Shown piece by piece: positions 10,984-22,117 of a stretch of 64,000 bases of DNA; position 1 is the stretch's first letter, and every line of letters starts with the position of its first letter. The position numbers were made by a program, and so were the translations under genes. The notes below the pieces were generated by a model. The model was not told the DNA's origin and made no database searches. It worked only from the letters and a program-made list of their open reading frames with translations. The stretch comes from Haematococcus lacustris (Eukaryota > Chlorophyta > Chlorophyceae > Chlamydomonadales > Haematococcaceae), in assembly GCA_030144725.1 (NCBI GenBank), contig JASKMD010000152.1:61001-125000 (forward strand). Reading direction: 5' to 3'.

Positions 10984-13900
10984 ATGGCACGGAAACCACA
11001 TTTTCAATTGATAGCGAGCGCGATGCAGTCTGTTGTCGGCCGACGCGTGCCTGTCGCGGGCAGCCTACTTGCAAGCCCTGGGAAACTGGGGCTTCATGTC
11101 GGACCTGGTCGCTTCACGCAGCAGCCCACCATCAGATGCGCGGCAACAATGGAGGACGTCAAGTCTCTGTTGGGAAAGCCTGCGACTAAATCGACGGGCT
11201 TCGCATGCCTCGAGGCGAAAGCGCCGTTGCAGTTGCACACCATGGAGCTGCCCGCGGAGCTGCCTCCCACCGAGATAGATATTCAGGCACGCACCGCTAG
11301 TGTCGGAAGTTGTATCGAAAGTATCCGGTTCTAACCAGAGATGTCAGCGAAACTCTTCGCTATGTGGCGAGCGGTCTCAATTTGCACATCGCGCCGTGTT
11401 TTCCTGCAACATAGTAGGGGATGAGCTAATATTTGTAATCCGTCAGGCTGAGGCATTTCTGGGTGCAAGTTAGTGTGCCCAGTGCAAGGCGCATGGTTGC
11501 ACAATCCAGCTGTTGCAAGTGTGGTGCATTTAATGAGCAGTGAGTTTGCTGCTGCTGCAGGTGACTCACAATGGTGTGTGCCACAGCGACCTACACATGA
11601 GAGACGATGACTGGGGTTTGTCCAAGTTCCCATTCTTTGCAGGTGCGTCCTAGGATAGGGCAGACGCGCTTTGACATGCACTTCACACCTGCTCAATCCT
11701 AGATCCTGGGACGAGAAATCTAGACTCCTAACAGAAGCACAGGATAGGTGAGCTGTCAGGCAGCCGAAGGTGGCCAGCATCAAGCTGTTCTACTTTGATT
11801 GGGTTTGGATGGAAGGGGTTGCAGCACAAGCATCAAGTTTGTGTGTGTGTAAGTTAATGACAAGCAGACAAGCATGAAGCAGTGATGATGGCAACTGTGA
11901 GGGTGCGAAAAGAGTGGCTGCAGAGGATATAGGGTCATTCATGCATCAAATTTTGTACACGCACATGGGTCACTAGATTGAAGGGTTACAAGGACAGGGC
12001 TATGTGGCACAGGGGTCGTAGGTTCTTCATTCTCGTGAGAGCCCCTTCACACCTGACCATCCCCCAGCTGATAACATTTGCTGCTGCTGTTGCGTGTAAT
12101 GCCAGCGCTGAGTCCGTCCCATTGCCAAGTTATCACCCTGCTGTGGTGCCTGGCCGGCTGGGCTGCCTTGCAACAGGTCATGAGGTGGTGGGCATTGTCA
12201 CTGCCAAGGGCGCCCAGGTGCGGTGGTGGTGGTTATGGTGGTTGCGGTGGTGTTGAATTGGGTTCTGGGAGCTGTTGGGTGTAAACAAACCACATGGAAC
12301 ACACCATTTGAATCCTTACTGTCTGTCCTAAACATATTCAAGCTGGCCATAACGCCACTGGTGTAGCCTGCTCTGTAGCTCCAGCCAAGGCCAAGGCGCT
12401 CAGGTGTGCAGAGCTCCAGGGAGGCCAGCTGATGCACCCACCACCGATGTGGACTGTTGCACCTCTGTGGCTGCTACTGATGCTGTCTCTGCCTGCATCA
12501 GTCCTCCAGCTGCCACCACTACCACCACTGGCCCTCCCGCTCAGCGCCTGCAGCCAAAGTCATCAAGCACTCCTAGCATAACCAAGACTGCCAGCAAGCA
12601 CTCTGGGCTCCACACACCCTGCCTGCCTACCTGCTGTGCTGCCTAGCCTTGCTGCTGCTTCCCCGGCAACCCTCAAAACCTGCAACAGCAGCTCTACTGG
12701 CCAGTTGCCCGGCAGGCCTTGTTGTTACCCGTCTGGTCGCTGGGTCAACGCCTTGCCAACACCCCTGCCTGGTGTTGCCACTGCCAGGTGTCGGGCCTGG
12801 AGGTCGGCCAGAGGGTTGGTGTGGGGTGGATTCGCTGCAGCTGCAGGCGCTGTGGGGCCTGCATCAAGGGGCAGGAGAACCTGTGCGCCCAGGGCTACAC
12901 AGGCAAGGGGCACAGCACCTGGACTCTGCAAGGATCAGCAGCGCAGAAGATCAGCAGGGCACAAGACTAGCAGCGCACAGGATCAGCAGGGCACAGGGTT
13001 GGTGGGGTGGTGTTGCAGGAGGGCATAAGACATATAGGCTCCTGCTGCCGCTAGGTCATGCACTACTCACTATCTGCCAGAAGAGGTAGGAGTAAGACCA
13101 CACGCGTTTGCTGCGTTGATGAAGGGATGCTGCCTGGGTGTACACCTCACTGCCAGTGATGCCCAGGCTGGTGTGTGTTTGCGCCCATCAGGCTTGATTG
13201 TGAACGGCAACAACGGCGGCTTCCAGTCAGTGCTGCGTGCGCCTGCTGACTTCTCCTACACCCTGCCTGACGAGCTGGCCAGTGAGCACGCCGCCCCCTT
13301 GCTGTGTGCCGGAGTTACGGGTGGGTCAGGCTGAGAGAGGAGCCAGAGGCAGCTGGCTCCAGCAAGGCCCAGCCACACCTGCCTGCCCTGATACTGCACC
13401 CTGTGACAGCCCGGCTGGAGGCTTGTGGTACGGGGCAGCTGCTCACCACGCCCGCAAGGCACCAAGTCATAATTCAGGGGACACCATAGACCTAACACAC
13501 CTCACCGCCTAACCTCCTCCTCCCTGGCCTTGCCAATCAAGCATACCTAGCGGACTGGATACCTAGCAGACCGCTGTGTGTCACCTCGCAAGACAACCAG
13601 TCACAACTTAGTCTCCAAGGCGCATGCACTAGCGCTGCCTTAAGGGGTGGCCAAAGACCCTGACCCTCTCAACCTCCCACCCAGACCCTGATGCCCAGCC
13701 TGGCCTCCCTAGCCATCACACCCTCGCTGCCGAGTTTAAGCGCTGTCCATTAACTGTCCAAGCCTTCATGGACTTGTGTGTCTCTATGCGGGGTGACAGG
13801 GGCAGCCAAAGAGCAGATACAGCCTCAGGGCCTATAGGGCTCAGGGGCTCATAGGAGCATCAGCTGCCCCTACGCGACTCTCACCGCTACCTCGCTGCCT

Positions 13901-16900
13901 GCATGCCGGCAGTGTACGCCCCGCTGAAGCGCTACATCACGCGGCCCGCCATGAAGGTGGCCATCCTGGGGGTGGGCGGGCTGGGCCACCTGGGGGTTCA
14001 GGTAAGGCCTGTCTCCACCCTGTCTCGTCGCAGCAGCGCACACTTCAACTGTGAGGGCCCTTGGGCTGTCGGCCCAGAGCATCATATGTGAAAACATATG
14101 AAGGAGTGAGAACAAAAGTGAGGGACCTGGCATGCTTGCATGATGGGTCGTCATGGAGGGGTGTGGGAGTATGTGTGCGTGCACCTGCCCTGCCTTATGG
14201 CCAGTGCTGCTGTCCCTGACACGCCCCTGAACCTTCCACTGCCCCTGCCCCTGCCTTTGCCCCTGTTTCTCGGTGCAGTACGCAGCCGCACTGGGCTCAG
14301 TGGTCACTGCCATTGACAATGACCTAAGCAAGAAGGAGGAGGCCAAGACCTTGGGTGCTGATGAGTTCATGCACTGGAACGATGAGAATCTGGCCAGCCA
14401 CACAGGGGCCTTTGATGTCATCTTAAACTGGTGCGCCGTGCCTCTGAGCCTCCCCCTTCACCTGGCTGATTGCACCTTCATCCCTGAACCTCAGCCTGCT
14501 GCCATGTCAACTAGCCAGCCACTGCCGCCAGGCAGAAGAATGGCCACTGACCCTTGCCCAGCTCAATGGGACGAACATCGCTCAGCCAGGTGCTGCAATA
14601 CGCTTGCCGAGCCATCACCCCCTACCCTCACTGCCTCCCCTTCCGCCCAGAGCTGATCAGCCGGGCAGCAGCAGGGCGGGAGCTTGGTACCAGTGTTGAG
14701 CAGGGAACTGAGCTAGCTGGACATGTGACCATCACTTACATATCATAGCAGTGTCTTATGTATGATGTATCCTATGCTAAGTGTCGTGAATAAACTCTTA
14801 CAGTCGTATAGTCCTACAGTGGTGTTGCCACTGACTGTTCACACTGTTCAGTTCAGCCAGCACCTGATCCTTAGAAAGGACAGTTGCATCTATGTTGCAC
14901 CTTCCATGGCAGCCGCCTCTTCAACTGCATAGCCTTGTCTTGCGCCCTTATGATCATGGGGTCATTTGTGTCTTAATCACCTTGTCCGCCGTTTGCGCCC
15001 TTTGCCTGTGCTACTGGCCGTCCCAAGCAAGGGTGGCGGCGGCGTATGCAGCTAGCAGCCGGTTTGGGTGCTGTCTGGTGCTTGCAGTGTGTCAGCTAAC
15101 TTGGACACTGGCAAGCTGCTGTCCATGCTGCGCAATGACGGCACGCTGGTGCAGGTGAGCAGGGCAGCAACCTCTGCACCCTCAGCAGCAGAAAACATGT
15201 TGCAAGATGTAGAGTTAGGTGACAGGGCAAATCATTGAGTTATATATGCCATGAGGACGTCTAAACAGGGGTCAGTGAGCTTGGCCGAGTCATTCCCAAC
15301 CAAGGCATGCAGGGCTGCCTAGGGGCACAGAATAGCCTGGGGCCAGTTGTTGGGCTGCGGTCAGGTTGTTAGGCGCTGAGCACATAATGAGCGATGGCAT
15401 GGATGGGTGTGTGGCTTGCCTGCTCTGCAGCTTGGCATCCCTGGCGGTGCCACCATGACCCTCCCCCTGCAGGTCAGTGGGAGGGCTGTGTGGGGAGATG
15501 CTGTGTGGGGAGATGCTGAGAGGGCTGTGTGGGGAGATGCTGGGAGGGCTGTGTGGGGAGATAGGTCCGTGCAGGTCAGTGGGAGGGCTGTGTGGGGAGA
15601 TGCTGGGAGGGCTGTGTGGGGAGATAGGTCCGTGCAGGTCAGTGGGAGGGCTGTGTGGGGAGATGCTGGGAGGGCTGTGTGGGGAGATAGGTCCGTGCAG
15701 GTCAGTGGGAGGGCTGTGTGGGGAGATGCTGGGAGGGCTGTGTGGGGAGATAGGTCCGTGCAGGTCAGTGGGAGGGCTGTGTGGGGAGATGCTGGGAGGG
15801 CTGTGTGGGGAGATAGGTCCGTGCAGGTCAGTGGGAGGGCTGTGTGGGGAGATGCTGGGAGGGCTGTGTGGGGAGATAGGTCCGTGCAGGTCAGTGGGAG
15901 GGCTGTGTGGGGAGATGCTGGGAGGGCTGTGTGGGGAGGGCTGTGTGGGGAGATAGGTGGTGGGACTAGGACCTGGAGGTACCAGCCAGGCCTCCCAACC
16001 ATACTAACCGTAATTGTGAAGGTGGTTGTAGACGTGGTTAGAGTTGTGGTTGTGGAGGTGGTTATGGAAGTGGTTGTGGAGGTGGTCGGCAAGTGGCAAA
16101 GGCACGGTGAAGGCTGAAGGTGCAGTTGATGTGAAGGCCAGGGGTCAGAGGTGAGAGGTGCAGATGGTCGGGTGTGGGGGAGGGCCACAGGGTTCGACCC
16201 CCCGTACGGGGCCCGTACTTTTGACCCATTTTGACGAGGGCCCCCGTAACTGGGCCGAAGGCCCAGTACGGGGGCCCGTGGTTTTCAAAATTTGGGTTAC
16301 GGGGGGGAGTTCACGGGCTATCTACGGGCGCCTGTTATTCTTAGTTGCGCCCGTACATATCTCAAACCTAACTCACGGCTGCGTTATCAGATAGTTAGGG
16401 GAGAGCCAGGCAAGAAAGTAAGGTAGACTCCGTCGGACCAGCGACAGATGACAATTCAGATGGCGCTTGGTGGGTACCATCGCATCGTTGACATCTTCGA
16501 CGTTGACATCTCCGCGTTCACATGTTAACTCATGTGAACTTCTTGAACCGCGCAGACCACGCAGCCCGCAATCCCGCCTTTCCCGATGAAACTGGCCTTG
16601 TCAGCCCAATGCGCCCAATGCGGGGAGGATTAAACTGGTTTGGGGTGTAATATGTCTGATAATTACCATTTAGCATTCTTTATAAGTGCTGCAGCAGGTC
16701 CTGCACGTCAGCAGCAGCAGGCCAGCATCACGGTAGCAGCAGCAGGGCAGCAGCATAATGGCAGTGGAGCAGCAGCAGGGCAGCAGCTGCAGCAGCATGG
16801 CTGCAGCAGCAGGAGGGTAGCAGCAGCAGGGCAGCAGCTGCATCAGCAGGGCAACAGCAGCAGGGCAGCAGCAGCAGGAGCAGGGCAGTAGCAGCAGCAG

Positions 16901-19440
16901 CAGGGCTGCGCAGCAGCAGCAGGGCTGCGCAGCAGCAGCAGCAGCAGAGCAGCAGCAGGGCAGCGGCAGCAGCAGCAGGGCAGCATCAGGGCTAAAGTGC
17001 TGCACCGTCGGCAGGGCACCATCAGCAGGGCAGCTGCAGCATGGCAGCAGCAGCATGGCAACAGCAGCAGTAGGGCATCACAGCATCAGGGGAGCAGCAG
17101 CAGGGCAGCAGCTACAGCGGCAGGGCAGCAGCAACAGGGCAGCGGTATCAGGGGCAGCGGCAGCAGCAGCAGCAGCAGCAGCAGCAGGGTAGAAGCGGCA
17201 GGGCAGCAGCAGCAGCAGCAACGGCAGGGCAGCTACAGCAATGCAGCAGCGGCAGCAGCAGCAGCAGCAGTGCAGCTACAGCAGGGCAGCAACGTCATCA
17301 GCAGCAGGGCAGCATCACGGTAGCAGCAGCAGGGCAGGAGCCCAGCCCCCTCCCCTTCCAGCCCAACCTCTTCGGCTCCGTCCACCCCGCAGCCAGCGGC
17401 CAGCCTTAGCCCAGACGATCCTATTCTCATTGACCAAGAGCCAGCACCTTCCAGCATCCGCAGAGGCCACAAGAGTGCAATCGTGAGGCTAAGCAGAAGG
17501 AGTTGCAAGCAAAGTACCCATGGTGCAGGTTCAGTGGCGGATGCAACGAGAGAGGCACCCCCCAAGCCCACTGCTCCACTTGCTTGGAGCGCAAGCCCAA
17601 CTCATCTCTATTCGCAAAGGCGAGTGGTGGTGGTGGGGCTGTGACGTGTGAGGCGGAGCTGGCCCAACACGCCAAGAGCAAGGCCCATTCAGAAGCCATC
17701 GGCATGGCACAGCGTGCTGGGGGGGGTGCCAGCTCCATCAAAGCAGCTGCGAAGGCTGCAACAACAACAGTGGTCCAAGGCACCTACCGCCGCATGGTGT
17801 TGGCAGCCCTCTTCATGGTGTTGTGGGGCCACTCAGCCATGTCCTTTGCAGCCCACCTCCAGTTTGCCACTCATAGTGGGGCACCAGCTATGCCGCATGA
17901 CTTCAGTGCCACCCGTTACTTCAATGCCGCCCTTTACTCTATTAGCCAAACCCTCCTCACTCAACAGCTAGCAGCTGTACGAGCCAGCCCCTATTCAGCT
18001 TGTTAGCTGACAGCAGCACGGACGTGGGAACTGAGGACCACCTGCTCCTCTACGTGCGCTATCTGGAGCCATCGTCCTTTATCTACCACACCTCTTTCTT
18101 ATGCGCTGTCAAAGTGGTGGGGGCCACATCTGAGCACATCACAGCTGTCATACTGCGTGTGATTGACACCCTCAGCCTAGATGTTGGCAAGCTTGTGGCT
18201 TTCTGCTCTGATGGTGCCAGCACCTTCATGGGGGCTCACAATGGGGTCATGGGGGCTCACAATGGGGGGAAGAGCGCGCGCAAGAAGAGCATGAGTGAGA
18301 GCATGAGGACACCTTTGAAGCCTCCTTGTTAGCTGCTGTAAGGTAACATGCCTCTTCCAAGCCGGCCGCAGGCCGGCAAAAATTCTTGGGGTATGAACAG
18401 TGTATAGGGTCCCCGTAGTTTACCCTGACATCAGTTAAGGGCCCCCTTAGACCAGATATCACCAACTGTCGAACCCTGGAGGGCCAGCATTCCTGCTACG
18501 AGTACACAGTACAAATTACTAGATGAGTGAGGAGGGTGTGAACTCCTGTACCTGAGCAGTGATATAGGCATTGTGCAATGCAGGGTTGGTAATTGAGAGC
18601 TGGCCCCCATGACATGTGTCTGCTGACTGGCATAGCTTGCTGGCTTGAGGCACAATAGGGCAGATGCCAGCACTGCTGCTGATTCAACCCATGGTTGGTG
18701 CTATCACTGCCGACCCTGCTCCTTTGTTGCTTTGCTTGTCTGCAGGACGTGGTGTTTGGGCAGAAAAAAGTGGCCGGTAGCATTGTTGGCGGGCGTGCAG
18801 ACATGCATGTAAGTTGTCACCCCTGCTCTATTGTGACCCGATCCACTGTGAAACAAATAGACAGTTGCTGCCATGCCTGCGCCATGTCCATTTCATGCAT
18901 GTGCCTATTGTGCAGTGCATGTGCCTGGTGCAGGAGATGCTGGACTTCAGTGCCGCGAAAGGAATTAAGCCGATGATCGAGCTGATGCCCATGCACAAGG
19001 TGTGCCAAGCAGCTTTCTGCAGGAGAAGCACCACTTCACCACATCATCCCCATAGTGCAGCTCCCACACTGTCCAGTCTTCTCGATGCTGTCCAGTCCCG
19101 ATGACTATCAAACTTTTCTCAGCAGTCCCATGGCTGGACCCTAGCACTGTCACAACAAAAAGCTACCAAGTTGGTAATGGCCTCCACCATGCGACACCAA
19201 GCCAGTGGCTAGGCCGGGGTTGAAACGGGTAAACAGGCATGTAAAGGAATTGCGCATGTGGCGACCTGCCCATGGCAACCTGTCGTGCTCCCTGTGTGCT
19301 TAAGCTACAGTGTGCTGGGCTGCATGTGCTGTCTGCAGGTGAACGAAGCGCTGGCGCGCATGCACAGTGGCAAGGCCAAGTACCGCGTTGTGCTGACCAT
19401 GGACAATTGTGAGCCTGCACTGACGAATGGAGCATCCTAA
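10984..19440 (+). CDS. Zinc-dependent alcohol dehydrogenase, cinnamyl-alcohol-dehydrogenase type (12 exons)
   Basis: Predicted to reduce aldehydes to alcohols with a nicotinamide cofactor. Exons: 10984-11286, 11561-11642, 12177-12217, 12788-12902, 13192-13320, 13913-14001, 14279-14430, 15088-15154, 15431-15472, 18746-18808, 18934-18999, 19339-19440; phases join, giving 416 residues. About 70 N-terminal residues rich in Ala, Ser, Arg and Val suggest a plastid or mitochondrial transit peptide; a second in-frame ATG follows at 11026. Catalytic zinc ligands fit GVCHSD, GHE and LLCAG; structural zinc fits C-x2-C-x2-C-x7-C in CSCRRCGACIKGQENLC. The Rossmann motif is GVGGLGHLG. Asp after the second strand (AIDNDLSKKEE) leaves NAD versus NADP preference open. 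Introns 1 and 4 need GC donors; the others are GT-AG. Intron 9 holds a minisatellite and a hAT element. The substrate is unknown. Confidence 0.9.
15473..15958. repeat. 63-bp intronic minisatellite with repeated splice-donor string
   Basis: GCAGGTCAGTGGGAGGGCTG recurs every 63 bp at about 15470, 15571, 15634, 15697, 15760, 15823 and 15886, with shorter GGGAGGGCTGTGTGGGGAGAT half-units between. It starts exactly at the exon 9 donor of the dehydrogenase gene (CTGCAG|GTCAGT), so most units carry a copy of that 5' splice site. Long Gly/Trp-rich frames through it result from the multiple-of-three period. Confidence 0.9.
16180..16187. repeat. 8-bp target site duplication of intronic hAT, left
   Basis: GAGGGCCA here is repeated exactly at 18479-18486, outside the inverted terminal repeats. 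Confidence 0.92.
16685..17335. repeat. CAG/GCAGCA low-complexity block inside hAT
   Basis: About 650 bp of imperfect GCAGCAGCAGGGCAGCAGC units. All six frames give Gln-, Ala- or Ser/Cys/Leu-rich homopolymers. No domain is present. Confidence 0.85.
17503..18332 (+). pseudogene. Frameshifted hAT transposase remnant
   Basis: The first frame (17503-18006) encodes a zinc-finger-like region (CSTC at about 17578, later a C...L-x2-H-x5-H spacing in CEAELAQHAKSKAH) and a helical segment. Near 18000 the homology passes to another frame (18000-18332), which reads LLADSSTDVGTEDHLLLYVR and later VAFCSDGASTFMG. These fit the first Asp-containing strand and the SDGA segment of the RNase H-like core of ZNF862/KIAA1586-type hAT transposases. 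The last third of the catalytic domain and the C-terminal dimerisation region are missing. Frameshift plus truncation make it inactive. Confidence 0.75.
18479..18486. repeat. 8-bp target site duplication of intronic hAT, right
   Basis: This GAGGGCCA matches 16180-16187 exactly. Confidence 0.92.
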
Positions 19441-19711
19441 AGGAGTCCATGCATCAATGCATGCCGTGTCGTGAGCCATGCGCTGTGCTGGACGCCATGC
19501 TGCCATCCTACTGCATGGGGCACACCATCATTGTACTTGTCAGCCAGTTGTTGGCCACTGATGCTACACCACATTTGCTTGCACAATGCATCAACGAAAC
19601 GTTGCTCATTGTTGAGGAGGAGTTGCCCGTTGTTCTGTGCCATGTACTTTCTAGTGTCCTGGTCAGGTGGTTGGGTTGTAGGGTTCAAAGAGTAGTGTGA
19701 GCTACTGTGAT

Positions 19712-19716
19712 TGTAA
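19712..19716 (+). promoter_or_regulatory. Candidate poly(A) signal TGTAA of the dehydrogenase gene
   Basis: TGTAA lies about 270 nt after the stop codon. TGTAA is the usual chlorophycean poly(A) signal, so this is a plausible 3' end for the dehydrogenase transcript. Confidence 0.45.
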
Positions 19717-19789
19717 AGCTGAGAAGATGTAGTACATTTTGTACACCGTTAAACGTGAGCCTGATGTATTGCCACGAAGAATCATTCAA

Positions 19790-19794
19790 TTACA
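19790..19794 (-). promoter_or_regulatory. Candidate poly(A) signal TGTAA of the Use1-like gene
   Basis: TTACA on the + strand reads TGTAA on the minus strand, about 50 nt past the predicted stop at 19846. It would end the transcript just short of the convergent dehydrogenase signal at 19712. Confidence 0.45.
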
Positions 19795-19845
19795 CTGGGA
19801 TCGTACATGTCACAACTTATGACCCTCGTAACCGCCCTCGTAACC

Positions 19846-22059
19846 TCACAATTCGCCGTCGAAATGGCGGTCAAGTGGCGGCGCCCACCCCGATACCGGG
19901 TCATTGACTGGTGCACTGCTCTGTACAACGGGACTGCCTCCGTTGCCTCCACCTTTCAGGGTAAGGACGCGGCTTACAGTGCTTTGCACCGCATCGCGCA
20001 GAGCATGAATCATTGCGGACAACGCTCCAGTGTAGGACCGTGCCGGCATTCCCGGATAGTGCGCTCGGTACCCAGCCCATCGGGTGAACTTGATGTACAC
20101 TGCCATAAGCGCCAACACCACGCCTACCAGCAGGAGCACACCACACGTGAGGCAGAACGTGCTACCCGCCCTGCACAACACCAAGGGCATGCAGCCACAG
20201 TACACATTACAGTAAGCAGGAGGAGCGTCTTGTGGTGATGCTCCTAAGCATCACCTCACGAGCAACATCAGGCAAAATGTGGGCTGTGCGTTGCCTGCAA
20301 CCATACTGCTGCAGGTCAGTTGAGTGCGGTATTGGTGACGGCGTAGCCCACATCCCGCCCACAGTAGCACACCATACATGACAGCCCTGGGTGCAGCATG
20401 AGAAGACGCCTGTACATCCAGCCCACCTTCCGTACTGCTGCTTGGCCTTTGCAGCCACCGCTTGGGCACTGGCCACGTTTGTGACGAGCTTGGCTTCAGC
20501 CGTGTCCACCAGCCCGCCCCTGACAGCCACAGCCTCCTACAAGCCGTGTGCAGGCTCAGGGTCAGGGTCAGGGTCAGGGTCAGGGTCAGGGTCAGGGTCA
20601 GGGTCAGGGTCAGGGTATCTGGGGTGCATGCCACGGTTCATGCCAAGGCCGGGGTTTGTGGCCCAGGCTGCATCAGCTGCTCAAACCCCGTGACAGTGGC
20701 AGCAGCAGCTGCTCACCTGGGTCTGTAGAGCCTGCGCCTTCATGGCGGCGGCCATCTCCAGCAGCTCATCCGTGAGGCCGTCCTGCAGCTGCTCCTGCTC
20801 AGCCAGCCTGCGGCACGACCCACCCCAGCCGGCAGCAAGCCGCAGTGGGGGTGTCAGCAAGGGGGCCAGGGGGGCAGGGGGCTGTGCAGGCTGGCGGGGA
20901 GGCCATGAGACATCACAAACAGCCTAGGAGGCAAAGAGGATTTGGTAGGAAGCACCCCATGCTGTATGTGCCATACCCTCCAAGTGGCCTAAGCAGCCTG
21001 AGGATTCATGCAAGCAGTCCCACACCAAGCAGGAGCATTGGCACCCCCTTCTCCTCCTGCTCCCTCACCCTCCCCTCCAGCTTCCCATCTCTACCTTCAC
21101 CGCACTGGTGCTGACTGCATGCAGGCCTGCCTGACCTCCCCTATGCCCCCAACCCCCTGGCTAAGGGTCGTGCTTGGGGCTCTGGCCCGCTGCACTCCCT
21201 CCTGTTGCCCAGGGTTGCCAAGGGACCAAGGGGCAGTCACCTGTCCGCTGCCTGGCTGCTGATGCCTGCCGCCAGTCCCACCACTGCCTTCTCCACTGTG
21301 TCAGGGGCCAAGGCGGGGGAGGCTAGGGCATCTGCTGCTATACGCCTGCCAGGTGTAAAGGGCACAGGCAGTCAGGTCCAGCATGGTGGTCATACCGGAA
21401 GGCCCATGTCGCTAGCAGTGGGCGACACCATGAGACATGATATCCTTCCATCAAGCAAGCCTTGCTAGTGGATAGTGGAGTTGCTGCGTGTGGTTGCAAT
21501 GTTAGCAGCTTGTGATAATGCCGCATGACAGCGCTTACAGTGTCTGGGTGGGAGCAGCGGCCCTCTGCTGCGGCTTGAGGCAGTAGGCTGGTAGGCTGAT
21601 GGGGGGCAGGAGGCTGACCAATGCGTCCACCTGCTGGCGGTACAGGGCCAGCTTACTATGCCCTACGCTGCAGGTGCACGCGGCTTAGCCAACATTGGCG
21701 GCAGTGCGCCTGCATAGTCGCGGCGGTGAGATGCAGCACGCACCTGGATAAGCTAGAGCCACCGTGGCTCAGGTCAGACAGCTGGTCTCTGAGCGTATTG
21801 ATGGCCTGTGATGCAGGGGTGGCACGGGCGCGCTGGGATGGCAGGTTTAAGTCTGTGCATGCAGCCGGGGACTTGCATGCTGCATTTTCAACAGTTGGGT
21901 CGACGTGTGCGGAGGTGCGTCTGTTGATTGCGGGATTAACGACGCTGCTTCCAGCGCTGCAGGCAGCTCATGCTGCACACTGCGCAGTAGCCTACGGAAG
22001 CTCAGTTCTAGCCGGTTGTCGCGGTCAGGAGGCAGCGAGACGACATCCGTTGTCAGCAT
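19846..22059 (-). CDS. USE1: Use1-type SNARE of the ER (about 7 exons)
   Basis: Use1 proteins are tail-anchored ER SNAREs for Golgi-to-ER retrograde fusion. Exon 1 (ATG at 22059) encodes an N-terminal helix with RLELSFRRLLRSVQHEL, close to the Use1 start signature. Later exons lie at about 21820-21743, 21660-21543 and 21350-21243 (boundaries approximate). The last three join in phase: 20807-20717 (LQDGLTDELLEMAAAMKAQA), 20536-20427 (the rest of a SNARE-like coil) and 20170-19846. The last exon opens with a transmembrane segment, CGVLLLVGVVLALMAVYIKF. About 85 residues follow it, whereas Use1 normally ends almost at once, so the stop or a further splice is uncertain. The gene converges on the dehydrogenase gene. 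Confidence 0.62.
20551..20618. repeat. GGGTCA hexanucleotide array, about 10 copies
   Basis: Uninterrupted (GGGTCA)n in an intron of the Use1-like gene. Shorter runs occur at about 22510-22532, 25980-26030 and 44240-44285. It is not the algal telomere repeat TTTTAGGG. Confidence 0.9.
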
Positions 22060-22117
22060 TTTACGAATAGCAGAGGCACGGAGGCCGCATGCGTACACAC
22101 CATTCCTGCCATGCCAC

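Larger units (their letters stand above)
16188..18478 (+). mobile_element. hAT-superfamily transposon, 2291 bp, in dehydrogenase intron 9
   Basis: The left end is CAGGGTTCGAC (16188-16198) and the right end GTCGAACCCTG (18468-18478), a perfect 11-bp inverted repeat flanked by an exact 8-bp duplication GAGGGCCA. Termini starting CAGGG and 8-bp duplications are typical of hAT. Inside are a GC-rich left arm with GTACGGG/CCCGTA palindromes, a CAG/GCAGCA-rich low-complexity block (16685-17335), and a transposase remnant on the + strand (17503-18332). It sits in the same orientation as the host gene; precise splicing of the intron would remove it. Confidence 0.94.

Noticed and set aside
11331..11783. 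A 150-codon minus-strand frame between dehydrogenase exons 1 and 2
   Set aside because: It runs antisense across exon 2 and its flanking introns, with no domain or splice support.
15473..15958. Regular direct repeats as a CRISPR array
   Set aside because: There are no unique spacers; it is a head-to-tail minisatellite inside an intron.
16188..16205. GGTTCGA as a tRNA T-loop
   Set aside because: No acceptor, D or anticodon arms fit around it; it is the hAT terminal repeat.
20551..20618. GGGTCA array as interstitial telomere
   Set aside because: Green algal telomeres are TTTTAGGG or TTTAGGG; GGGTCA does not match and occurs in several short arrays nearby.
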